NCBI GenBank assembly: GCA_964250615.1
Contig: CAXUGM010000022.1
Strand: one strand, 5' to 3'
DNA length: 54,330 nt
From: Blautia sp900556555
GTDB lineage: Bacteria; Bacillota; Clostridia; Lachnospirales; Lachnospiraceae
Under the pieces are notes generated by a model that searched no databases, was not told the DNA's origin, and saw only the letters and a program-made list of their open reading frames with translations. The translations under genes and the position numbers were made by a program. Shown piece by piece: positions 7,985 to 16,268 of this stretch (position 1 is its first letter; each line of letters begins with the position of its first letter).

Positions 7985-8530
7985 ATGGAGCGAGGAAGAA
8001 TTATCGTAATTACAGGCCCTCCGGGAACTGGAAAATCGACAGTATCAGCTATTGTTGCGAAGGAATCCTGTATGGAAAAATCAGTGCATATGCATACCGA
8101 TGATTTTTACCATTACCTGAGCAAAGGGGCAATATTGCCGCATTTGCCGGAATCCAATGAGCAAAACCTGATTGTGATCGAGGCCTTTTTAGAAGCCGCA
8201 AAGCGTTATGCCCGTGGTGGATATGATGTAATCGTGGATGGAATTATCGGCCCGTGGTTTTTGCAGCCTTGGTTAAATATCGTTCACGAAGGCTATGAAG
8301 TACATTATATCATTTTGAGAGCAAGCAAGGTGGAAACCCTGAACCGGGCGACTGGACGTTTGAAATTGGATAGCGAAACAAATACTGAATTGGTAGAAGT
8401 GATGTGGGAGCAATTCCATCATCTTGGAGTATATGAGCGGAATGCTATAGACACAACAAATGATTCGATTCAGGATACAGTTTCCGCAATAAACGAGAAA
8501 ATTTCAAATAAAACAGCGTTGTTATTGTAA
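7985..8530 (+). CDS. P-loop AAA_33-like kinase (chloramphenicol phosphotransferase-like fold)
   Basis: A 181-residue protein with Walker A GPPGTGKST at residues 11-19 and a DD pair in HTDDFYHYL (about 38-46), a typical acceptor-binding segment of small P-loop kinases. A lid-like region follows, with RATGRLKLDSE. The size and layout match small-molecule kinases of the AAA_33/CPT-like group, which includes phosphotransferases that modify antibiotics. The substrate is not identifiable. The gene follows the NTF2-like gene by 38 bp and ends just before a strong terminator that divides the cargo from the element backbone. Confidence 0.75.
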   Translation: MERGRIIVITGPPGTGKSTVSAIVAKESCMEKSVHMHTDDFYHYLSKGAILPHLPESNEQNLIVIEAFLEAAKRYARGGYDVIVDGIIGPWFLQPWLNIVHEGYEVHYIILRASKVETLNRATGRLKLDSETNTELVEVMWEQFHHLGVYERNAIDTTNDSIQDTVSAINEKISNKTALLL

Positions 8531-8551
8531 CGGAATACCACCAGCGAAAAA

Positions 8552-8596
8552 CCGCTGCTACATGGAATTAAAACCATGCGGCAGCGGCTTTTTTAT
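8552..8596 (+). terminator. Terminator between cargo and backbone of element 1
   Basis: CCGCTGCTACATGG (8552-8565) pairs with CCATGCGGCAGCGG (8574-8587), followed by a T run. It lies between the convergent kinase-like gene and the minus-strand XRE gene and could serve both. Confidence 0.8.
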
Positions 8597-9414
8597 TTCC
8601 GGGCTTTATTCTTATGACTTGGGAAACTCTTTAACAACTTAGATTTCTTAAATATTCTCTTCATGGTGTCATGCTCGTCATCAAGAAGCTTATCGTAGTC
8701 AATTTGCAGTTCTTCGCAGAAGTAACGCCAAAATTCTTCAATCGGATTACTCTTGTATTTCATGGACTGCAAAAGCCGCTGCATCTTTTTGTCGTTGGAT
8801 GCGGGGCGTTCAATGGGAGCGGATTCCGTGGCATTTTGGTTTTTCTCACGGATGCTGCGAATGACCCGATCCAGATCGCCGTGGATGTTATGGAAGAAGT
8901 ATTCCTCTTCGTCGATGCGGGCAGCGTCCAGAACCTGAACATACAGGTCGTTGCTCTCTGGGTTATGCTGTTGCACAATTTGGAGCCGAACCGCATTCAG
9001 CCAGTCGTTCATATTCTTAATCTGCATGGTGGCGATGCCGTCCACATAGATTTCAGTGTCAGTCATCAGCTTTAGAAAATCCGGGTGCTTTATCATTTCG
9101 CAGAACAGGCGATTGTTGAGTCTGCCGCTTTTTAGAATATCCAAGGTTTCATCGTCCAGATGAAGCTCCGATATATCGTGATTCTGAACTTCACGGGATT
9201 CGGTGAGACCCAGCAGCCAGTCGGTGGAAACACCGTAGTATTGAGCAAGAATCACCAGATTCGTATGGCTGATGTCTTTATAGTCATCACTTTCATAGCT
9301 GCCCAGAGTGGATGAAGCGATTCCGGTTTCATCTGCAAGCTGTTTCAGCGTGAATCCTTTTTCCACAACTCGCAAATCTTTTAGTTTTTCTTGTATTGAT
9401 AAGCCTTTTTTCAT
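8593..9414 (-). CDS. XRE-family regulator of element 1 with long C-terminal domain
   Basis: A 273-residue protein on the minus strand. ATG at 9414 follows AGGAAGGAG; a longer upstream frame has no such site. The N-terminal helix-turn-helix runs over residues about 5-70 (FTLKQLADETGIASSTLGSYE, YYGVSTDWLLG). The remaining 200 residues are a domain I cannot name. It is strongly conserved in the element 2 counterpart, including LDDETxDxLKSGRxNNRLxCE, YVDGIATMQIKNMNDWL and SAPIERPxSNDKK. That conservation suggests it senses or binds something essential to the element, such as a SOS-type or host signal. It is transcribed divergently from the replication/mobilization genes, the usual place of the element's master repressor. 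Confidence 0.8.
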   Translation of the reverse strand: MKKGLSIQEKLKDLRVVEKGFTLKQLADETGIASSTLGSYESDDYKDISHTNLVILAQYYGVSTDWLLGLTESREVQNHDISELHLDDETLDILKSGRLNNRLFCEMIKHPDFLKLMTDTEIYVDGIATMQIKNMNDWLNAVRLQIVQQHNPESNDLYVQVLDAARIDEEEYFFHNIHGDLDRVIRSIREKNQNATESAPIERPASNDKKMQRLLQSMKYKSNPIEEFWRYFCEELQIDYDKLLDDEHDTMKRIFKKSKLLKSFPSHKNKARK

Positions 9415-9546
9415 GGCAAAATCTCCTTCCTGCGGCTGCATTTCTGCCGCTGTTTTCATTATATCATGCCTTGTCCACAATCGTGGAAATTTTTGTTTTT
9501 CAGCCGGAAATCCTACTTTGCGGATATACAGCACGGGGGTCAAAAA

Positions 9547-9846
9547 TGTTCCATAATGTAGTCAGTTCATCGATGGATTATTCCAATCGAATGACCGTCC
9601 TGATGGGATATGCTTCCCGGTGAAGCAGCGCAGTGACTATCGGCAGGAACATGGAGGAACCCTGACCGATACGAGCGTGCCAACGGAAGCAAAACGCCGC
9701 AGAGAAACTGGGGCAGGAACGACATCAGGGTACAGCGGCGAACTGACACAAAAAATGATACCGAAACACGACAATCTGACAGGGGGATAGTCTACCCTGT
9801 CAGCAATCCTTCGGGGATTTTTGCACCGCTCCAAGGCGGTGTTTTG
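9547..9846 (+). promoter_or_regulatory. Divergent intergenic leader of element 1 with three hairpins
   Basis: The stretch 9415-9893 has no convincing gene. A CATAAT near 9551 may be a -10 box. The following ATGTAGTCAGTTCA and GAATGACCGTC recur in element 2 at 23650-23690. Downstream are three consecutive hairpins: CTGACAGGG/CCCTGTCAG (about 9776-9803), AATCC-TTCG-GGGATT with a T run (about 9804-9824) and ACCGC/GGCGGT with GTTTT (about 9826-9846). They are followed by the Shine-Dalgarno of the GTG gene at 9894. The layout resembles a transcription-attenuation leader. Confidence 0.45.
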
Positions 9847-9893
9847 GTTAAAAATCGCCCCGAAACCATACACAAAATCGGGAGGATACCATT

Positions 9894-10082
9894 GTGCCGA
9901 GAATGAGCCAAAAGAGGAAACTGGAACTGTCCTTTTTTCTGAATGATCGGGGGCGTGTCAGCTACAACAATCTGTGTCGGAAGTGCCAGCATGAATGCAG
10001 GCAGAGTTTCCGGGCAGTTGTGGTTGACTGCCCTCGTTATTTATCTAAACGAGCGAAGAAAAAGGAGAACCCAACCAAATGA
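9894..10082 (+). CDS. Small Cys-rich element protein
   Basis: A 62-residue basic protein. GTG 9894 lies 7 nt after GGGAGGA. The segment LCRKCQHECRQSFRAVVVDCPRY contains a CxxCxxxC arrangement plus a fourth Cys, suggesting a small zinc ribbon or knuckle. Related short proteins occur at this place in Firmicutes IMEs; I know of no function. It overlaps the start of the RepA-N-like gene by 4 bp (ATGA), so translation of the two is probably coupled. Element 2 has no counterpart, but a different 102-residue gene at the same place. Confidence 0.6.
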   Translation: MPRMSQKRKLELSFFLNDRGRVSYNNLCRKCQHECRQSFRAVVVDCPRYLSKRAKKKENPTK

Positions 10083-10420
10083 ATTTTGAATTTATGACGA
10101 TAGACACACCGCTGCCGCCCTGTATGCCCTTTCCCAGAGCGTTGCTGGGATTCCCGGTCAGCAGCACAGCCAAGGTCATGTACTGCCGGATGCTGGATGC
10201 TATGCTTTCAGATGGACAGGAGGACGAGAATGGGATTCTGTTTGTCTGCTTCCCGGTGGCTGCGATTGCAGCCGCATTGTCCAGAAGCACAATGACGGTG
10301 AAGCGTTCTTTGAACGAATTGGAAACCGCCGGATTGATTATGCGGGTGCGACGAAGCATTGGAGAGCCGAACAGAATCTATGTGCTGATACCGGGAGAAG
10401 ACGATGAAGTTCCCTCCTGA
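10079..10420 (+). CDS. RepA N-terminal-domain-like replication initiator
   Basis: A 113-residue protein starting at ATG 10079. It contains PLPPCMPFPRALLGFPVSSTAKVMYCRMLDAM and a winged-helix segment LFVCFPVAAIAAALSRSTMTVKRSLNELE, followed by IMRVRRSIGEPNRIYV. This matches the N-terminal DNA-binding domain of replication initiator protein A of Firmicutes plasmids (L-S-x-x-A-K-x-x-Y at the start, recognition helix with SxxTVKRxLxxLE). The C-terminal domain of full initiators is absent, so it may act as a DNA-binding accessory or regulator. It is coupled to the upstream small gene and followed by a terminator. Confidence 0.7.
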   Translation: MNFEFMTIDTPLPPCMPFPRALLGFPVSSTAKVMYCRMLDAMLSDGQEDENGILFVCFPVAAIAAALSRSTMTVKRSLNELETAGLIMRVRRSIGEPNRIYVLIPGEDDEVPS

Positions 10421-10485
10421 GTTCGCTTGAAAACCCTCAACACTGTTGAGAGAAAATCGAATGTGACTGCTAAGGTCAGATGAGA

Positions 10486-10536
10486 AGCCGCTGTCAGTTT
10501 TTGCGTGAATGCAAAATCCGGCAGCGGCTATTTTTT
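10486..10536 (+). terminator. Terminator after the RepA-N-like gene
   Basis: AGCCGCTG (10486-10493) pairs with CAGCGGCT (10522-10529), followed by ATTTTTT. A further small palindrome CTCAACACTGTTGAG lies at 10436-10450. The stretch 10421-10874 holds these and the oriT region and no credible gene. Confidence 0.7.
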
Positions 10537-10751
10537 CGGAAGTCCCTTGGGGGGTTGCGAAAAAGCCGAAGAAGCTGAAAGGAGCCATAGAGGAAAGGGC
10601 GAGGTTCAGGTCTTTCGGGCAGGAGTACAGAGGGCGCAGCCCTTTGTGCATGGGTACAGGGTCGCACAAGGTCCAGGGGACCTTGGTATTGCGTGGACCG
10701 AAGCGGAGCGTAGATGCAATATCCCTGTGCAGGTCAAGGGCGGCAGCCTTG

Positions 10752-10792
10752 CCCAGTTAAGTGGCGTTGCGCCGCTTAGTACTGGGTATTAC
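10752..10792 (+). other. oriT: oriT of element 1
   Basis: CCCAGT (10752-10757) and ACTGGG (10781-10786) enclose an inner stem TAAGTGGCG-TTG-CGCCGCTTA, giving a long hairpin directly followed by TATTAC. The whole block from about 10610 (GGCAGGAGTACAGAGGGCGCAG) to 10792 recurs at 32275-32396 in element 2, just upstream of the homologous relaxase. The stretch TACTGGGTATTAC resembles the nick region of MobV plasmids (TAGTGTG/TTATAC in pMV158). The predicted nick is therefore in GGG/TAT. Confidence 0.7.
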
Positions 10793-10874
10793 TTGGCGCA
10801 GAAATGCAGCAAGGAAGCAGCTTCGCTGCCCCTCCCCCTGCGGGGAAAATCTTTAAGAAACGGAGGAACCAAGT

Positions 10875-12149
10875 TTGAAACTGACAAAACACAACGGTCG
10901 TGCCGGAAAGAATGGCGTTTACAATCCCAAGCACAATGACCGTAATTTCGATGTGAGCAACAGCGAACACATTGACGAGCAGCGAGCCGAACACAACATC
11001 TACTGGGACTGCTACAACGGTTATCGGCAGCTGGCAGAAAAGAACAGTGACGAGATTGAGCTGGCTTCAACCTTTGAAGAAGTCGAGCAGATTTATTATC
11101 ACACCCATTATTCCGATTACACGGATGGACAGAATGCCCGTAATGAAAAGAACCGACACACGGAGCGCAACCGCACTACAGATGAAATCCTGAAAAATAA
11201 AAAGACCTGCCCGGAGGAAAGTTTGCTCCAAATCGGAAAGATGGAGGAACACGCTTCTGCGGAAACCCTCTTTCTGGTGGCTACGGAATTTTTTGCGGAG
11301 CTGGAAAGACGCTTCGGCTCCCATGTCCACATTTTGGACTGGGCATTGCACATTGATGAAAGCACGCCTCACATCCATGAACGCCATGTCTTTGACTGTG
11401 AAAATCAGTACGGGGAGCTTTGTCCCCAGCAGGAGAAAGCTTTGGAAGCCCTTGGCTTTGAACTGCCGGAGCCGGACAAGAAGCTGGGTCGCCACAACAA
11501 CAGAAAAATGGTCTATGATGCCGCCTGCCGGGCTTTGCTGTTCGATATTTGCAGGAAGCACGGATTGCAGCTGGAGGAGGAGCCGGAGTACGGCGGTCGC
11601 AAGTATCTGGAAAAGCAGGACTTCATTCTTGCCAAGCAGAAGGAGCAGCTGGTGGCTCAGTCTCAGACGATTCAGGAGCAGGAAGCCGTCATTCAGGAAA
11701 AGGAAGAAAAGCTGGACGAGCTGACCTTGAAGCTGGATGATGTGGAAGCTCTGATTGATGATGTTTCCGAGATTGCCTATGATAAGGCGGTGGAGGTTGT
11801 GACCGATACCGTCAGGGTGGAAACACACAAGCAGGACATTCAGCTGGTGGAGGAAACAAAGTCCTGGCTGCTGTCCCCAGAGCGCAAGGCTCCCAAAAAG
11901 GAGCGGGAGTACGCTGCCGCCCGACTGGACAATGTGGTTTCCAAAATCACCAAAGCCATGCAGACAGCTCTTAGTGTAATGAAGGCTGCGCTGACGAAGC
12001 CGGAGGTCAGGAAAGCAAACACCCAGCAAATCAAGGAAAAAGCCAGAACTTCCATTTATGAAATGCTGAACCGCAACAAGGCGATTGTGGCGGCTGAGGA
12101 TGCCGCACGGAAAAAGGAAACTCACAAAAAACAGAATATGGAACGCTAA
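10875..12149 (+). CDS. MobV/Pre-family relaxase of element 1
   Basis: A 424-residue protein. TTG 10875 follows CGGAGG (10861-10866) by 8 nt, and element 2 uses a TTG at the same place. N-terminal KHNDR (residues 19-23) corresponds to the HNER motif of pMV158 MobM. H159-IDESTPHIH-ERH171 is the metal-binding histidine motif (HxDExxPHxH) of MobV relaxases. The C-terminal half after residue 250 is a long coiled coil rich in Q, E and K. The enzyme should nick the adjacent oriT and pilot the strand into a helper's conjugation pore. No coupling protein or secretion genes are present, so the element is mobilizable, not self-transmissible. Confidence 0.85.
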   Translation: MKLTKHNGRAGKNGVYNPKHNDRNFDVSNSEHIDEQRAEHNIYWDCYNGYRQLAEKNSDEIELASTFEEVEQIYYHTHYSDYTDGQNARNEKNRHTERNRTTDEILKNKKTCPEESLLQIGKMEEHASAETLFLVATEFFAELERRFGSHVHILDWALHIDESTPHIHERHVFDCENQYGELCPQQEKALEALGFELPEPDKKLGRHNNRKMVYDAACRALLFDICRKHGLQLEEEPEYGGRKYLEKQDFILAKQKEQLVAQSQTIQEQEAVIQEKEEKLDELTLKLDDVEALIDDVSEIAYDKAVEVVTDTVRVETHKQDIQLVEETKSWLLSPERKAPKKEREYAAARLDNVVSKITKAMQTALSVMKAALTKPEVRKANTQQIKEKARTSIYEMLNRNKAIVAAEDAARKKETHKKQNMER

Positions 12150-12213
12150 CAGGCACTTGCCATTTTCGTATTGAGAATGTCAGGTGCCTTTCCTATTTTC
12201 AGGAGGAAATGAT

Positions 12214-12852
12214 TTGAATGTATTTGAAACAGTCAAGCAGTCTGTGACCACCCGGCAGGCTGCTGAACACTACGGAATCCGGGTAGGCAGAAACGGAATG
12301 GCTTGCTGCCCGTTCCACAACGACAAGACCCCCAGCATGAAGCTGGACAGGCGTTACCACTGCTTCGGCTGTGGGGCAGATGGGGATGTGATTGACTTCA
12401 CAGCGGCTCTTTATGGGCTGGGAAAGAAGGAAGCTGCTGTACAATTGGTAAGTGATTTTGGACTGTCCTACGAGGACAGGAAGCCCCCGGACAAGAGAAG
12501 GAAGCCCAAAGGAAAATCCCCGGAGATACAATTCAGGGAAGCGCAAGCCCGCTGCTTCCGTGTTCTTGCTGACTATCTTCATCTGCTGGAACGGTGGAAG
12601 GTAAAGTATGCACCAAATCAGCCGGATGGGGAATGGCATCCCCGGTTTGTGGAAGCCTTACAGAAAATCAGCCATGTGGAATATCTGCTGGACACGCTGC
12701 TGTCCGGCGATACGGAGGAACGGGCGCAGATCATTACAGAATACGGAAAGGATGTGATAGAGCTTGAAAAACGATTATCAGAACTTGCCGCCCCAGATGC
12801 AGCAAGACGTGAAAAATACAGTAAACGCCATGCAGCCGCCCCGGAGCGTTGA
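12214..12852 (+). CDS. CHC2 zinc-finger primase-like protein of element 1
   Basis: A 212-residue protein. TTG 12214 is chosen because AGGAGG (12201-12206) is 7 nt upstream and the first residues (MNVFETVKQSVTTRQAAEHYG) match the ATG-started homologue at 33758. The CHC2 zinc site of DnaG-type primases is seen as C32-P-F-H35 and C50-F-G-C53, followed by GADGDVIDF. The catalytic TOPRIM domain of DnaG is missing, so it probably acts as a DNA-binding partner of the VirE-type helicase or as part of a minimal primase. It overlaps the helicase gene by 89 bp in another frame. Confidence 0.8.
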   Translation: MNVFETVKQSVTTRQAAEHYGIRVGRNGMACCPFHNDKTPSMKLDRRYHCFGCGADGDVIDFTAALYGLGKKEAAVQLVSDFGLSYEDRKPPDKRRKPKGKSPEIQFREAQARCFRVLADYLHLLERWKVKYAPNQPDGEWHPRFVEALQKISHVEYLLDTLLSGDTEERAQIITEYGKDVIELEKRLSELAAPDAARREKYSKRHAAAPER

Positions 12853-14158
12853 AGAAGTGAAAGCTGAATTGGAAAGCACGGAGAAGGGCGGTGTCCGGCA
12901 GAGCATCCGCAACTGTCTGACAGTGTTTCAGCGTGACCCGGTGCTTGCCGGGGCGATTGCTTATAACAGCCTGACTGACCGCAAGGACATCATTAAGCCC
13001 ATCGGCTATCACAGAACAGGTACAGCCCTGACAGATACGGATATGAAATATCTGCTTCTTTATCTGGAAGAAAATTATGGGCTGACCAGTGAGAAAAAGA
13101 TTGAAAACGCCATCGGGATTGTGGCGAACGAGAACAAGTACCATCCCATCCGGGACTGCCTAAACAATCTTGAATGGGATGGGACAGAACGCATCCGATA
13201 TGCCCTGCACCACTTCCTTGGAGCTGAGGTCAGCGAGTATAGCTATGAAGCCCTGAAACTGTTTATGTTGGGGGCGATTACGAGGGCTTTTAAGCCCGGC
13301 AGCAAGTTTGAAATCATGCTTTGTCTGGTAGGCGGTCAGGGAGCGGGAAAGTCCACATTCTTCCGGCTGCTGGCTCTCAGGGATGAGTGGTTTTCGGATG
13401 ATCTGCGAAAACTGGACGATGACAATGTATACCGCAAACTGCAAGGACACTGGATTATTGAAATGTCCGAGATGATGGCAACCGCCAACGCCAAGAGCAT
13501 TGAGGAAATCAAGTCCTTCCTGAGCCGCCAGAAGGAGGTTTACAAAATCCCCTACGAAACACACCCGGCAGACAGACCGAGACAGTGTGTATTTGGCGGC
13601 ACATCCAATGCGCTGGACTTCCTGCCCCTTGACCGTTCCGGCAACCGCCGCTTTATTCCGGTCATGGTGTACCCGGAGCAGTCGGAGGTTCACATTTTGG
13701 AGGACGAAGCTGCTTCCAGAGCCTACATCCGGCAGATGTGGGCAGAAGCCATGGAAATTTACCGCAGCGGAAACTTCAAGCTGAAATTCAGCCCGGAAAT
13801 GGCAAAGTACCTGAAAGAGCATCAGCGGGACTTCATGCCGGAGGACACGAAAGCCGGGCAGATTCAGGCGTATCTGGACAAGTACACCGGGGACACGGTC
13901 TGTTCCAAGCAGCTATACAAGGAAGCTCTGAACCATGCCTTTGACGAGCCGAAGCAATGGGAAATTCGGGAAGTCAACGAGATTATGAACCAGTGTATTA
14001 CTGGCTGGCGTTATTTCTCCAATCCGAGGATGTTCGCCGGATTCGGCAGACAAAAGGGCTGGGAGCGTGAAAAGACAGCAACGGACAGCGACAACCAGCC
14101 TGTATATATCCCCGACGGGTTTGCGGAGATCACGGAGCAGATAGAGCTGCCTTTCTGA
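12764..14158 (+). CDS. VirE-type (virulence-associated E) P-loop replication helicase of element 1
   Basis: A 464-residue protein with Walker A GGQGAGKST at residues 190-198. Next come the Walker B-like HWIIEMSEM, a sensor-like stretch FGGTSNALDFLPLDRSGNRRF (typical of the family) and a C-terminal DNA-binding region. This is the pfam VirE architecture, a superfamily 3-like helicase used by phages and IMEs to replicate. The start TTG 12764 lies inside the primase gene. A normal-looking start at the same relative place (TTG 34311) supports it. With the primase and the iterons downstream it should form the element's autonomous replication module. Confidence 0.85.
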   Translation: MKNDYQNLPPQMQQDVKNTVNAMQPPRSVEEVKAELESTEKGGVRQSIRNCLTVFQRDPVLAGAIAYNSLTDRKDIIKPIGYHRTGTALTDTDMKYLLLYLEENYGLTSEKKIENAIGIVANENKYHPIRDCLNNLEWDGTERIRYALHHFLGAEVSEYSYEALKLFMLGAITRAFKPGSKFEIMLCLVGGQGAGKSTFFRLLALRDEWFSDDLRKLDDDNVYRKLQGHWIIEMSEMMATANAKSIEEIKSFLSRQKEVYKIPYETHPADRPRQCVFGGTSNALDFLPLDRSGNRRFIPVMVYPEQSEVHILEDEAASRAYIRQMWAEAMEIYRSGNFKLKFSPEMAKYLKEHQRDFMPEDTKAGQIQAYLDKYTGDTVCSKQLYKEALNHAFDEPKQWEIREVNEIMNQCITGWRYFSNPRMFAGFGRQKGWEREKTATDSDNQPVYIPDGFAEITEQIELPF

Positions 14159-14171
14159 AAATGACAGATGC

Positions 14172-14354
14172 GTTGCCTGTTTTGTTGCTGTCCCGTTGCC
14201 GACCCGGTTGCCGGGAAAAACCTTTATTTCCAACGCTTTTTCCTTTCTGACAACCAAAACAACAGATAAATAAAAGAAAAGTAAATAGATAACCAGAAGC
14301 CAGATGGAGAATGAATTTGAGGTCTTTTGAAGTCTGTTGCCGGACTTCGTTGCT
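14172..14354 (+). repeat. Iteron-like GTTGC array of element 1 (candidate replication origin)
   Basis: GTTGC starts at 14172, 14184, 14195 and 14207, an 11-12 bp period matching one helical turn. An inverted pair of the GTTG core lies in ACAACCAAAACAAC (about 14251-14264), and GTTGC recurs at 14336 and 14349, 13 bp apart. Between them is an AT-rich stretch. The region lies between the helicase and excisionase genes (14159-14394, no gene). Element 2 has the same layout with the core changed to GTTGTC. It is either the origin opened by the replication proteins or a set of Xis sites. Confidence 0.55.
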
Positions 14355-14394
14355 GACCGTTCTCTGCCTGGCACATTTCATTTATGGAGGATAA

Positions 14395-14607
14395 ATGCCT
14401 ATGACGAAAAATATGGAGATTCCTGTTTGGCGCAGATATACGCTGACCATTGAAGAAGCTGCCGGATATTACCACATCGGAGAAGGAAAGCTGCGGATGC
14501 TCATTGACGGGCATCCCAACGAGGATTTCTATGTGATGAACGGAAACCGTGCCCTCATTAAGCGTGAGAAATTCGAGCGGTATCTGGATCAGGCAACGGC
14601 AGTATAA
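14395..14607 (+). CDS. xis: Excisionase of element 1 (Tn916 Xis type)
   Basis: A 70-residue basic protein. ATG 14395 (or ATG 14401) follows GGAGG at 14386-14390. The sequence IPVWRRYTLTIEEAAGYYHIGEGKLRMLID is the winged-helix start of Tn916-type excisionases, followed by FYVMNGNRALIKREKFERYLD. It lies 115 bp before the integrase, the standard recombination-directionality position. It should bend DNA at the element ends, together with Int, to drive excision. Confidence 0.85.
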   Translation: MPMTKNMEIPVWRRYTLTIEEAAGYYHIGEGKLRMLIDGHPNEDFYVMNGNRALIKREKFERYLDQATAV

Positions 14608-14722
14608 AAAAGTGCTTGGCAGAATTGCCGATTTCCTATGATAGACCTATACGGAGAGCCAAACTTGTGCTATTATAACGGTGCAAGTCTGGCTCTCCTT
14701 TTACAGTAAAGGAGAGATTTCA

Positions 14723-15922
14723 ATGAGTGAAAAAAGACGAGACAACCGTAATCGAATTTTGCATGAAGGCGAGTACCAGCGTGCAGACGGGAGGTATCGG
14801 TTCCGTTACATTGACGAGGACGGAAAAGAGAAAAATGTGTACAGTTGGCGTTTGGACAAAAACGACCCAATGCCAAAAGGCAAGAAACGGGAACTTTCGC
14901 TGCGAGAGAAAGAAAAGCAGATTGAAGCGGATTTGTTTGACCACATCGTAACCAATGGCGGCAATTACACGGTGCTGGAACTGGTGGAGAAGTATGTGTC
15001 CCTGAAAACGGGTGTCCGGCACAATACCGTTGCCGGGTACAAGACGGTAATCAATGTTCTGAAAAAAGAAGCGTTTGGGAAACAGCGCATTGACAAGGTG
15101 CGCTTGTCGGATGCAAAAGCGTGGCTCATCAAGCTTCAACAGGTGGACGGCAGGGGCTACAGCTCCATTCATTCCATCCGGGGCGTTCTCAGACCGGCTT
15201 TTCAGATGGCGGTGGACGATGACCTGATTCGCAAAAATCCCTTTGGATTTGAGCTGGCATCGGTGATTGTCAACGATTCCGTAACCAGAGAAGCCATCAC
15301 CCGGAAGCAGGAGCGGGAGCTGCTGAAATTCATCAAGGAAGATGCACATTTCAGCAGATACTACGATGCAATCTATATTCTTTTTCATACCGGGCTTCGT
15401 ATTTCCGAGTTCTGCGGACTGACGGTTTCTGAGATTGAGTTTGATGAAATGCGTATCAAGGTAGACCATCAGTTGCAGCGCACCTCCCAGATGAAATATG
15501 TGATTGAGGAGCCTAAGACAGAGAGCGGTACCCGCTATGTGCCGATGACCGAAGAAGTTGCAGCCTGTTTCCGCAGAATCATTGCCAGTCGTGAAGCACC
15601 GAAGGTCGAGCCAATGGTGGATGGGTATATCCGCTTCCTGTGTCTGGATAAAAACGATATGCCAAAGGTAGCCCTGCACTGGGAGAAGTATTTGGAACAC
15701 ATCGTTGAAAAGTACAACAAGATTTACCGCATCCAGATGCCGAAAGTAACCCCTCATGTATGCCGACACACATTTTGCTCCAACATGGCAAAATCCGGAA
15801 TGAACCCGAAGACATTGCAGTATATCATGGGTCACTCAGACATCAGTGTAACCCTGAATGTCTATACCCATGTAAACTTCGATGATGCCAAAGCCGAGGT
15901 GCTTCGGGTAGCGAATGGCTGA
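14723..15922 (+). CDS. int: Tyrosine integrase of element 1 (Tn916 Int family)
   Basis: A 399-residue enzyme. ATG 14723 follows AAAGGAGAG at normal spacing. The N-terminal arm-binding domain includes DNRNRILHEGEYQRADGRYRF. The catalytic residues are R226 (TGLRISE), H345 and R348 (HVCRHTF) and Y381 (NVYTH); GHSDISVTL lies between. The spacing is identical to that of the element 2 integrase. It should recombine the element with the phosphatase gene 5' end; the paired TTTACCAAT repeats 26 bp downstream of the stop are probable arm sites. Specificity for this target is inferred from the flanking direct repeats. Confidence 0.93.
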   Translation: MSEKRRDNRNRILHEGEYQRADGRYRFRYIDEDGKEKNVYSWRLDKNDPMPKGKKRELSLREKEKQIEADLFDHIVTNGGNYTVLELVEKYVSLKTGVRHNTVAGYKTVINVLKKEAFGKQRIDKVRLSDAKAWLIKLQQVDGRGYSSIHSIRGVLRPAFQMAVDDDLIRKNPFGFELASVIVNDSVTREAITRKQERELLKFIKEDAHFSRYYDAIYILFHTGLRISEFCGLTVSEIEFDEMRIKVDHQLQRTSQMKYVIEEPKTESGTRYVPMTEEVAACFRRIIASREAPKVEPMVDGYIRFLCLDKNDMPKVALHWEKYLEHIVEKYNKIYRIQMPKVTPHVCRHTFCSNMAKSGMNPKTLQYIMGHSDISVTLNVYTHVNFDDAKAEVLRVANG

Positions 15923-15948
15923 AAAAGCCCGTTGGTAAAGCCGCTGAC

Positions 15949-15969
15949 TATACCAATGAATTTACCAAT
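15949..15969 (+). repeat. Right arm repeats of element 1
   Basis: TATACCAAT (15949-15957) and TTTACCAAT (15961-15969) have a 12-bp period. They mirror the left pair (3925-3944, 11-bp period) and lie about 160 bp inside the right att copy. The stretch 15923-16268 holds these, the att site, and the left arms of element 2, and no gene. Confidence 0.55.
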
Positions 15970-16107
15970 ATTGCAGGGAAAAACATGAGAAGATACGGGA
16001 CGATTTGAGAAGATACCCCGGAAACAGCAGGGGTATCAAAACCCGAAAAACCCTGTGATACCAAGCATTTGAGAAGAAATACAAGACTTATATGGAGTTA
16101 TAAAAAG

Positions 16108-16140
16108 ATGATAAAAGTACTATTCATCTGCCACGGCAGG
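16108..16140 (+). other. att junction between elements 1 and 2
   Basis: ATGATAAAAGTACTATTCAT leads into CTGCCACGGCAGG. Read as protein it is the first ten codons of the tyrosine phosphatase (MIKVLFICHG), then Arg and stop. The last 12 bp repeat at 3835-3846, the left end of element 1. The 16 bp TTCATCTGCCACGGCA (16123-16138) repeat at 37912-37927, the right end of element 2. GGAG precedes the ATG, so the fragment could even be translated. Confidence 0.75.
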
Positions 16141-16200
16141 TGATGAAAATAGTGCTGAAAACCTTTGAAAATCAAGGATTTTTTCAAAATCCGACCTGAA

Positions 16201-16220
16201 TTTACGACACTTTTACGACA
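16201..16220 (+). repeat. Left arm repeats of element 2
   Basis: TTTACGACA occurs at 16201-16209 and 16212-16220, an 11-bp period. The right pair at 37747-37767 has identical 9-mers with a 12-bp period. Confidence 0.6.
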
Positions 16221-16268
16221 GATGAAGTCAAGCTATGATGAATACGTTGTGAAAGAGGTCAAAATACG

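Larger units (their letters stand above)
3835..16140 (+). mobile_element. Integrative mobilizable element 1 (about 12.3 kb, export cargo)
   Basis: The element is bounded by 12-bp direct repeats TGCCACGGCAGG (3835-3846 and 16129-16140). Inside them are paired arm repeats of the TTTACCAAT type on both flanks (3925-3944 and 15949-15969). The contents in order are cargo (DUF6061-like, TetR, ABC exporter, NTF2-like, P-loop protein), XRE regulator, small Cys protein, RepA-N-like protein, oriT, MobV relaxase, CHC2 primase, VirE helicase, iterons, Xis and Int. It has no type IV secretion genes, so transfer would need a helper element. It is visibly richer in GC than its flanks. Confidence 0.75.

Noticed and set aside
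10505..10939. 144-codon frame across the element 1 oriT region
   Set aside because: The equivalent DNA in element 2 does not keep this frame; only the hairpin and blocks are conserved.
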